From an uncultured Clostridium sp. (lineage in GTDB: Bacteria; Bacillota; Clostridia; TANB77; CAG-465): a stretch of 20,805 nt of DNA. The position numbers were made by a program, and so were the translations under genes. A model generated the notes under the pieces. It was given only the letters and a program-made list of their open reading frames with translations. It did no database searches and was not told where the DNA came from. Positions 8,470-14,728 of the stretch are shown in pieces (within the stretch, counting starts at the first letter, position 1; every line of letters begins with the position of its first letter). The stretch spans positions 1 to 20,805 of the forward strand of contig CAJLBR010000019.1 in assembly GCA_905204915.1 (NCBI GenBank), in the 5' to 3' direction.

Positions 8470-10140
8470 TTACAATAATTTAGACCTTAATTTCTCAACG
8501 AAATTTATATTTTTATTTTTTTTACAAGGTATATATTTTTCCGAAAATTTAATTTCTATTCTGTCATAATCTCCCTCAAAAACTTTTATACCATCCGCTA
8601 CAACTGATATTTTATCATTCTTAAATGGAAGAATAATTATCTCATTTTTATTTGGGATAATAAGACTGTTTTTAAAACATTTGGTTTTACTGTTGCTTAT
8701 TGATTCACAATGAGTTAACTGTATTAAATTATCTCCCGGAAACATAATAGCACCACCAGCAGAAAGATTATTGGCTGTAGATCCAACACTTGTAGAAAAA
8801 ATAAGACCGGTTCCAACGAATTTTTCCAGAAGTTGTTTTTCCGCCTTTGATTTTATCGTTACGTTGCATCTTAAAGCTTTAAAATCAAGGCCACACAGCT
8901 TAAACTCATTTATTGCGTAAAAATCAAACATGGTATTATTTTGTACTATGTTAATCTCTAACAGATTCATATTTTCTGACTTACTCTTTACTATATTGTC
9001 AAAGTTTTTTTCCACATCTTCCACATCAAAATCCTGTAAAAATCCTAATGTACCACAGTTAATTCCTATATAGCTTGCTTTAGTGTCATAAGAAACACTG
9101 TTCAACCACTTTATTAAGGTTCCATCCCCGCCAATGCCAATTACATAATCAGAATCTTTTTCAGTTAAAGTGTATTCCTTTTTTCTTAACATATCTTCTA
9201 TCCGTTTTTTCCATAAAACAGCTTTGGGCTTTGTTACATTGGCATAGATTTGGACACTTTTAGAATTTTCAGGAATATTAATTTTAAATTTCTCGATACA
9301 TGTTACGTCTTTTGAGTTAAGTTCATAGCCATTATTTCCTTTTCCAAGATTTACCTTAGGTTTTACAAAAGGTCCATGATAATCACTTCCGGCACTTGTT
9401 AATAAATTAAACTCTTCTGCAAATTGATTAAGCATTTCGCTAAGTTTAGGATTAATTAAAGAATGGTATACTTCAATTCCAGATATTCCTAACCCTTTTA
9501 AGCATCTTATATAATTTTTTAACTCTTCATTGCTACTATATTCTATAGTGAAAGGATGTGCTAAAAAAGCTTCTCCGCCAGCATCTTTTATATATTTGAT
9601 GCATTCTTTCTCTGAAAGCTTAATTCGCTTTTTATCTATTTTATCTTTTATAGCCACAAGATAAGTGGAAAAAGCCTGACTAACATCGTTTACATACCCG
9701 TTTTTAACTAGCAATTTTGCAAGTTCTGGTCTACCAATATTTCCTATACTGCTAGAAAGTATTTCTTCTACATCTTCATGATCAAATGTAATGCCAAAGT
9801 CCTCATTTAATACCTGTATTGCATACTTTATACGATCTTTATTACTCTGCATTATTAATTTTGTTATGCTATTTAATTCTGTGTCGTTCAAATTCATATT
9901 ATATCCCAGTATATGAACCTGTCCAGCAACCATGCTAGAAGAAGCTGAAAATTCAATTCCTGGAATAACTACCATATCTTTATACGGATTTGTTTGTATG
10001 GCTATCTTAACGCCTTCTATGTTGTTATGGTCCGTAATAGATATAATCTTGATATTTTGCTTATGACACATCTCCAAAATTTCCTTTGGAGACTTCTCAC
10101 CATCGGAATAAATAGTATGAACATGCATATCAATTTTCAT
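8470..10140 (-). CDS. Fusion protein: PHP phosphoesterase domain plus NAD kinase domain
   Basis: 556 residues, start ATG 10140 behind AAGGAGGAAG. Residues 1-275 form a PHP domain of the TrpH/YciV type with all expected metal ligands: H6-x-H8, D13, D37-H38, E63 (PGIEFSA), H76 (VHILGY), H195 (AHPF), and D253/H255 (GSDYH). A helical insert covers about 85-185. Residues 290-550 form an ATP-NAD kinase domain: GGDGT at 337-341, INCGTLGFL at 360-368, AINEF near 409-413 and GSTANNLSAGG at 453-463. The usual TPTGSTAY reads TSVGSTAN here, so the conserved Tyr is Asn. PHP enzymes of this type cleave phosphate from 3',5'-bisphosphonucleotides; NAD kinase makes NADP. The fusion suggests a two-way NADP enzyme or linked nucleotide turnover (inference). 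The coding sequence is continuous, with no sign of misassembly. Confidence 0.9.
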   Translation of the reverse strand: MKIDMHVHTIYSDGEKSPKEILEMCHKQNIKIISITDHNNIEGVKIAIQTNPYKDMVVIPGIEFSASSSMVAGQVHILGYNMNLNDTELNSITKLIMQSNKDRIKYAIQVLNEDFGITFDHEDVEEILSSSIGNIGRPELAKLLVKNGYVNDVSQAFSTYLVAIKDKIDKKRIKLSEKECIKYIKDAGGEAFLAHPFTIEYSSNEELKNYIRCLKGLGISGIEVYHSLINPKLSEMLNQFAEEFNLLTSAGSDYHGPFVKPKVNLGKGNNGYELNSKDVTCIEKFKINIPENSKSVQIYANVTKPKAVLWKKRIEDMLRKKEYTLTEKDSDYVIGIGGDGTLIKWLNSVSYDTKASYIGINCGTLGFLQDFDVEDVEKNFDNIVKSKSENMNLLEINIVQNNTMFDFYAINEFKLCGLDFKALRCNVTIKSKAEKQLLEKFVGTGLIFSTSVGSTANNLSAGGAIMFPGDNLIQLTHCESISNSKTKCFKNSLIIPNKNEIIILPFKNDKISVVADGIKVFEGDYDRIEIKFSEKYIPCKKNKNINFVEKLRSKLL

Positions 10141-10267
10141 TTTTCTTCCTCCTTAGTCAAGTCATTGTTAGTAATCTATTAAGTTTTACTTTTTATATTT
10201 AATGTGCTCTCATTATAACATATTATGTAGATTTTATCAAGTTAAATGCTAGTTTTATTCATTTATC

Positions 10268-10296
10268 TTGAATTTGATATTTCAATATGATATAAT
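10268..10296 (+). promoter_or_regulatory. Promoter of the MBL-fold hydrolase gene
   Basis: TTGAAT (10268-10273), a 17-base spacer and a perfect TATAAT (10291-10296) lie 54 bases upstream of the start codon at 10350, whose ribosome site is GTGAGG. The leader is otherwise featureless. Confidence 0.75.
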
Positions 10297-10349
10297 CAGC
10301 GTACTAGTTTTCGGAAACCAAAAAATAATTTTGAAAGTGAGGAATTTAT

Positions 10350-11219
10350 ATGCTTAAATTCTTAGGAAATGGCTCTTGCTTTAATACTAAATGTGGAAAT
10401 ACATCTGCATACTACATTGAAGAGGCCAAATTTAAAGAAGGAAAAGTACGGACATTAACTTTATTTGACTGCGGTGAATCAGTTTTTGAAAAAATAATTG
10501 AAAAGAATATTATTGAAAACATTGACTTTGTAAGGATTTTCATAACCCATACTCATACCGATCACATTGGAAGTCTTTCGTCACTTATATTCTATCTGAA
10601 TTTTGTGATGAAAATAAAACCTGCTATTCTTTTTCCGAATAACGATGTAAAAAAGTTTTTGGAGATTACTGGAGTATCTGAGAATCTTTATGACTACGTA
10701 ATATTAAATATTAACGGCCAATACGTAAAAGACTACGAAAATGGTGAAAAAAAGTATATGGTAAAGCTAGAAGGTAAGAAAAATACTGTTGAGTATATAT
10801 ATGATAATGACACTAATGTTTATATCCCTAACTCACTAGATTACCTATCCTATATTCCTCGTGTTTCATTTAATGTATATTCTTTCGAAAATCTTCATGC
10901 GGAAAATATCAGATCCTTTGGATATGTATTAAATGTTGATGGCAAATGGATTTATTATGGTTCAGATGCAAGTTCTGTTAATCCATATATATTTGAACAT
11001 ATCAAGAAAGGTTCTTCGTCACTTATCAACGACCCTGAAATATCAGAATTTTATATTGAATGTACTTGCTATAAGAACAATGTACATTTGAATATGTCAG
11101 ATTTTTCCTCTCTCCTTACACCTGAAGAAAAGAAAAAAATTACCCTAATGCATTTTGACAATGAAGATTGCATAAAAGATGCTTTAAATATGGGATTTAA
11201 TGTAGCAACGGTAAAATAA
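10350..11219 (+). CDS. Metallo-beta-lactamase-fold hydrolase (RNase Z-like family)
   Basis: 289 residues. The metal-binding signature ITHTHTDHIG gives H67-x-H69-x-D71-H72. Later ligands are probably H183 (NLHAENI), D206 (YYGSD) and H268 (LMHFDNED). The opening MLKFLGNGSCFNTKCGNTSAYYI resembles the first strands of RNase Z/ElaC and other nucleic-acid-active members, but the typical exosite arm of RNase Z is not recognised and the protein is slightly short. The substrate is undetermined: a phosphodiesterase or hydrolase is as far as the sequence goes. It is expressed from its own promoter and closed by a hairpin directly after the stop codon. It starts divergently from the PHP-NAD kinase gene, with a 209-base gap. 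Confidence 0.82.
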   Translation: MLKFLGNGSCFNTKCGNTSAYYIEEAKFKEGKVRTLTLFDCGESVFEKIIEKNIIENIDFVRIFITHTHTDHIGSLSSLIFYLNFVMKIKPAILFPNNDVKKFLEITGVSENLYDYVILNINGQYVKDYENGEKKYMVKLEGKKNTVEYIYDNDTNVYIPNSLDYLSYIPRVSFNVYSFENLHAENIRSFGYVLNVDGKWIYYGSDASSVNPYIFEHIKKGSSSLINDPEISEFYIECTCYKNNVHLNMSDFSSLLTPEEKKKITLMHFDNEDCIKDALNMGFNVATVK

Positions 11220-11230
11220 CACAATATAAA

Positions 11231-11275
11231 AAGGTACAAATAATGTAAATTACATTATCTGTACCTTATTTTTTT
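11231..11275. terminator. Terminator
   Basis: AAGGTACA and ATAATGTA pair with TACATTAT and TGTACCTT around an AAT loop (11231-11267, one mismatched pair), followed by ATTTTTTT. It ends the plus-strand hydrolase gene. The upstream A-run makes it usable also for the minus gene ending at 11274. Confidence 0.88.
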
Positions 11276-11615
11276 AGATATTTCTTAAAGTACTTTCAAG
11301 ATCTTTGATCTTGTTGTCTTCAATAGTGAACTCCATGCCCATAAGATAGTCTTCAACTTTGGCTCTTAACTGTTTACTTATACGCTTTTTGTCAAAAACC
11401 TTTCTTACAAGAGATGAAATATCAAACTTGTAAATATGCTCACTCTCTCCCACCAATATGAGGTTGAGTTCCGACTTGTTAAGTGGAGCAATGAAACTTC
11501 CATTTGATCCGCCATATACGCCCTTCGGTACGTAATTTCCTTTTACACCCTGAATCAAACATAAATCTGATGGCCTCCATCTAAGTTCTACTACTGTTGC
11601 TTTTTCTGTTTTCAT
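11274..11615 (-). CDS. Hypothetical protein, 113 residues
   Basis: I do not recognise this protein. It starts at ATG 11615 behind AGGAGG. It has a compact beta-rich first half (ATVVELRWRPSDLCLIQG, VYGGSNGSFIAPL, ELNLILVGESEHIYKFD) and a helical, basic second half (SSLVRKVFDKKRISKQLRAKVEDYLMG). There is no signal peptide, membrane span or clear catalytic motif. The G+C content is somewhat higher than its neighbours. The promoter carries a 20-bp palindrome over the -10 box, so it is probably repressed by a dimeric regulator. A single-gene unit. Confidence 0.7.
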   Translation of the reverse strand: MKTEKATVVELRWRPSDLCLIQGVKGNYVPKGVYGGSNGSFIAPLNKSELNLILVGESEHIYKFDISSLVRKVFDKKRISKQLRAKVEDYLMGMEFTIEDNKIKDLESTLRNI

Positions 11616-11671
11616 ACTTTTTTTCCTCCTAAAATATTAATATTATGGATTAATTTACTTTTTAATTTTAC

Positions 11672-11706
11672 ATAAGTATTATAATACTTATAAGGTCAAA
11701 AGTCAA
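11672..11706 (-). promoter_or_regulatory. Promoter with an overlapping 20-bp palindromic operator
   Basis: On the minus strand TTGACT (11701-11706), a 17-base spacer and TATAAT (11678-11683) lie upstream of the gene starting at 11615. A perfect 20-bp palindrome, ATAAGTATTATAATACTTAT (11672-11691), covers the -10 box and part of the spacer, a typical place for a repressor to block RNA polymerase. Confidence 0.7.
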
Positions 11707-11772
11707 GAAACATTACATAAATATTATTTTTTATTTATAAAAAATAAATATAAAAATATATTTCGACTTTTT

Positions 11773-11800
11773 TCGACATATTAACAAAAATTAATATGAT
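11773..11800 (+). promoter_or_regulatory. Probable promoter of the coiled-coil protein gene
   Basis: TCGACA (11773-11778) and TATGAT (11795-11800) are separated by 16 bases, 52 bases before the start codon at 11853. TTCGAC occurs twice here, 11 bases apart (11762 and 11772), so the exact -35 position is uncertain. Confidence 0.5.
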
Positions 11801-11852
11801 ATTATCCTTATTAAGTAATATACTACAATTTATTATATTACAGGAGGTTTTT

Positions 11853-12417
11853 ATGGTTAATGTTGATAAAACAAATGATTTAAAAAAATCAGAAAAAAAC
11901 AAAAAATACAAAAGATATAATAATTATTATCCTTTCAATACTAGTTTTATCACTTTTTATAAATTCACTGGATAAAAATTCTTTAAATACACAGATAGAT
12001 GAATTAAATTTACAAATCTCACAAAAAGATGAAGTAATAAAAGATTATGAGAATAATTTGCAAGAAACTCAAAATAAAAATAAAGAATTAGAAGAAAGTT
12101 TATCAAAGATTAATGAAGAAAAATCTTTTTTAATTTCAGAAAATCAGAAATTAAAGGAATCATCAATTCCTTCAAGTGATAATGAAGACAATAATAGTAA
12201 TTCTAATAATAGTAATAATAATGCAAATTATAATAATTCAGCAACATATACAGCCACTTCTAATCAAAACAACTCAACCACACAAATGGTTTGGGTTGGA
12301 AAAACGGGAACAAAATATCATCGTCAGTCATGTCCTACACTAAAAGGTAAAGGAATACAAATTACTTATGAACAAGCTATATCTCAAAATAGACAACCTT
12401 GCAAAGTTTGCTATTAA
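11853..12417 (+). pseudogene. Membrane-anchored coiled-coil protein with an H/C-rich tail, frameshifted near its start
   Basis: A strong AGGAGG site precedes ATG 11853. The first frame reads MVNVDKTNDLKKSEK and soon stops at 11973. The downstream frame, open from 11884 to 12417, holds everything recognisable: a membrane helix (DIIIIILSILVLSLFI), about 65 residues of coiled coil rich in Glu/Lys/Gln/Asn, an Asn/Ser linker, and a compact terminal domain with VGKTGTKYHRQSCPTL...PCKVCY. That domain has the H-x3-C plus CxxC arrangement often appended to secreted or membrane proteins and probably binds zinc. Removing one A from the A7 run at 11893-11899 joins the two frames into 187 residues. As given, the product would be cut off, or made only by slippage or by internal start (TTG 12058). 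Function unknown. Confidence 0.7.
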
Positions 12418-12424
12418 TATATAC

Positions 12425-12460
12425 AAGAAAAGACTAGTAACCTAGCCTTTTCTTATTTTT
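12425..12460. terminator. Terminator between convergent genes
   Basis: AAGAAAAG and CTAG pair with CTAG and CTTTTCTT around a TAAC loop (one A/C mismatch), followed by ATTTTTTT. It follows the stop of the coiled-coil gene directly, and the end of the convergent minus-strand gene lies inside the stem. Confidence 0.8.
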
Positions 12461-13164
12461 TTCAATTTTATATCTAAAAGCATTTTGTATAGTTCTGGAT
12501 AAACATAGCGATATTTTATAGAATAGTTTTTTAACTTATATATAACATATAAAATTACAACAATAATATAAATTATTATGAATTTTTCTATAATTTTTAG
12601 TACCCCTAATAACAAATCAGAAAATTCTAAATTAGTACTAGAATATATTGAAACATATACACCTAATATTCCTAAAACAAGAGAAATAAGCATTTCCAAT
12701 ATTTTCCATACAGTTTTTCTTAAATTTAATTCTTTACCAGCTGATCCTTCTTTGTAATATTCAATCATAGTGTTTAATATCTCAGTTTTATATAAATTAT
12801 TTTTTATTAATATTTTCCTTAATAAATTTATATCCTTTGTTCTTGCTTCATTTATGGTTTTAGAAAAATTATTCAACATATTAGTAATTTTACAAGTATT
12901 CCTTACAAACTTTTTCATGATGTTATTTAATGTAAAAATACTCCATATTACTATAAATATTAGTGATACAAATAAATATATTTCTCTTACAATTTCATAA
13001 TTTTTTAAGAAAATTCCAACAATAGCAAATATTACTAATATTAAAATTTCTTTAGATATTGCTAATTTTAGTTCTTTATGCAATTTTACCCCAATACTTT
13101 CATTTTCATATAATTTAGGAAATTCATCCAATATAAATCCTTTTTCTAACTTTAAATTATTCAT
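12442..13164 (-). CDS. Four-helix membrane protein, unknown
   Basis: 240 residues, not recognised. It has two pairs of membrane helices, at about 38-53 and 61-79, then 155-175 and 190-210. A basic cytosolic loop of about 75 residues separates them (including KKFVRNTCKITNMLNNF and INLLRKILIKNNLYKTEIL), and the tail is Lys/Tyr-rich. Such two-plus-two membrane proteins with charged loops occur as effectors or anchors in phage-defence cassettes, but no diagnostic motif is visible. It begins two bases after the stop of the 333-residue gene, so the two form an operon and are probably translationally coupled. The ribosome site (GGGAG) lies inside the upstream gene and rather far from the start. Confidence 0.75.
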   Translation of the reverse strand: MNNLKLEKGFILDEFPKLYENESIGVKLHKELKLAISKEILILVIFAIVGIFLKNYEIVREIYLFVSLIFIVIWSIFTLNNIMKKFVRNTCKITNMLNNFSKTINEARTKDINLLRKILIKNNLYKTEILNTMIEYYKEGSAGKELNLRKTVWKILEMLISLVLGILGVYVSIYSSTNLEFSDLLLGVLKIIEKFIIIYIIVVILYVIYKLKNYSIKYRYVYPELYKMLLDIKLKKIRKG

Positions 13165-13166
13165 AA

Positions 13167-14168
13167 TTATCTAACAATAACTCCCCCATCTCTAGTAATT
13201 CTGACTCTATTATTTTCTATTAATACATTTTTGATATTTTCTATGTAACGTATTAATTTCTCTTTTCCTATGCTTAATATCACACATATGTTATTTAATT
13301 GCTTTATTCTATCTTCTATGAAATAATCTAGTCTACTACTAATTTCATCTATAATTATTTGCTCTATAGTACTAAAATTTATGCCAAATAGCCATTCACT
13401 TATAATATTACTATAAGTACTATAACAGGCCTCATATTTATAATTTTTATTAGAATAAATAAAGTCTAAATTTTCATTATCAAAGTACATATATTTTTGT
13501 TCTTTTATTATCTCTTTTAACATTACATATTTTAATCTGTACATTATTTTATTTATTACAATTTTACTATCGTAAATATAGTTTTTTTCTATAGTGCCTA
13601 ATGTTAATAAATAATCTTTTGCTTTATCTATTATTTTTTCTTTCAAGTGATAACAATTATATCTACTAACTAAGCTACTTGCAATAATGTTTATATTGCT
13701 AACTATTTCTGAATAATATTTATCAATGAAACTTTTGGAAAGTTTTACTCTTTCACCAATCCATAATCCATATTTGTTATTCTCAAGTATTTCTATATTA
13801 TTATAATAACATACTTTATATCTATAGATATAAGTGATAAAAGTGGTAAATTCTACATTATATTTTTTACATATTTTTATTATTTCTTCTTTTTTGTAAT
13901 AACGATTTCCGTATTTTTGTATATATTTTAAATCTAGTCTTATCATATTTACTTTTTCTCTGTCTGATAAACTTCTATTTGTAAAATTAAGTCTTGTCCA
14001 AGAATCTTCCTCTTTATAAACTATTTTTGTATATCCTCCTAGTAGGTAAACTAAATCTTTTAACTCAATTTTTTCTTGATTTGATATATAAAGCAGATCA
14101 CTTTTATACATTTTTTGATTATCGAATAATGAATATTTTTTTACTATTTTCTCCAACAATTCTGTCAT
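13167..14168 (-). CDS. Unknown 333-residue protein, first gene of a two-gene cassette
   Basis: Not recognised with confidence. It is basic, helical and rich in Tyr/Ile/Lys, with no membrane span or signal. Residues about 165-245 (KYYSEIVSNINIIASSL through IDKAKDYLLTLGTIEKNY to MYRLKYVMLKEIIKE) vaguely resemble the helical layout of sigma-factor region 2, and the end (ENNRVRITRDGGVIVR) could be a winged-helix hairpin. A nucleic-acid-binding or sigma-like role is therefore possible but weak. The start is ATG 14168 behind GGTGAT. Its own promoter with an adjacent palindrome lies directly upstream. The downstream partner is the four-helix membrane protein two bases away. Confidence 0.7.
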   Translation of the reverse strand: MTELLEKIVKKYSLFDNQKMYKSDLLYISNQEKIELKDLVYLLGGYTKIVYKEEDSWTRLNFTNRSLSDREKVNMIRLDLKYIQKYGNRYYKKEEIIKICKKYNVEFTTFITYIYRYKVCYYNNIEILENNKYGLWIGERVKLSKSFIDKYYSEIVSNINIIASSLVSRYNCYHLKEKIIDKAKDYLLTLGTIEKNYIYDSKIVINKIMYRLKYVMLKEIIKEQKYMYFDNENLDFIYSNKNYKYEACYSTYSNIISEWLFGINFSTIEQIIIDEISSRLDYFIEDRIKQLNNICVILSIGKEKLIRYIENIKNVLIENNRVRITRDGGVIVR

Positions 14169-14188
14169 ATCTTAAATCACCATGTTAG

Positions 14189-14229
14189 ATTTTAATATTT
14201 TATGTTCATTGAGTCAATATCAATTGATA
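14189..14229 (-). promoter_or_regulatory. Promoter and flanking palindrome of the two-gene cassette
   Basis: On the minus strand TTGACT (14212-14217), a 17-base spacer and TAAAAT (14189-14194) precede the gene starting at 14168. Directly upstream of the -35 box is a perfect 12-bp palindrome, TATCAATTGATA (14218-14229), a candidate regulator site. Confidence 0.65.
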
Positions 14230-14697
14230 ATAATAATTTTACATTCAGGTTATGAAGGTTAAAATTTATTTTTAATGTTTAATATAAAATTGTATTTGAT
14301 ATAAGTATTATCAATACTTTTTAATATTTCTAATTGATAAATAAATTGATTAAAAGTGCCTTTTTGGCAAAATTCACCCACATTATTTATTAAATAATTT
14401 TAAAATTATTTGGATATTTTTTATAATTTGTAGATTTATTTTATGGATATTAATTATAGAGAAATTGCTTAATCTTCTATCTACCTGAAGAAAATAAAAA
14501 ACAATATATTCAACTTGATAAAATTAGCGAACGTATTTTAAGAAATGTTCTTAAGTAAAATAAAAGGTATATAAAGAAAAAACTTGAATTACTTTATAAG
14601 AATTTTTTAGATTATGCTTATTATTTACCAAACATTATAGAAATGATTTTGTAGAAAGTTTACATTTGATTTCTTAATATTTAAGTTAATTAAATAT
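14230..14697 (+). other. Gene-poor stretch with a possible decayed reading frame
   Basis: No intact gene is visible. One frame from about 14475 to a TAG at 14652 reads protein-like (YLPEENKKQYIQLDKISERI, later KKKLELLYKNFLDYAYYLP) but is interrupted by TAA at 14556, so it looks like the rest of a lost gene. I cannot name it. The first part (14230-14460) is nearly pure A/T with scattered TTGATA/TATCAA inverted pairs and a short TGCC-TTTTT-GGCA hairpin near 14360. Confidence 0.35.
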
Positions 14698-14728
14698 AAA
14701 ATCCCGAAAATATAATTTTCGGGATTTT
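14698..14728. terminator. Strong terminator of the helicase gene
   Basis: A perfect 14-bp stem, AAAATCCCGAAAAT with its complement, encloses a 3-base loop (ATA) and is flanked by A- and T-rich sequence. The helicase stop codon overlaps the edge of the stem. Confidence 0.88.

Noticed and set aside
12170..12260. AAT/AGT-rich stretch as a possible microsatellite or CRISPR-like repeat
   Set aside because: It encodes an irregular Asn/Ser linker with no fixed period; it is low-complexity coding sequence.
13167..14168. Definite sigma factor call for the 333-residue protein
   Set aside because: Only a loose helical resemblance to sigma region 2 was seen, and no clear region 4 or conserved -10 recognition residues.
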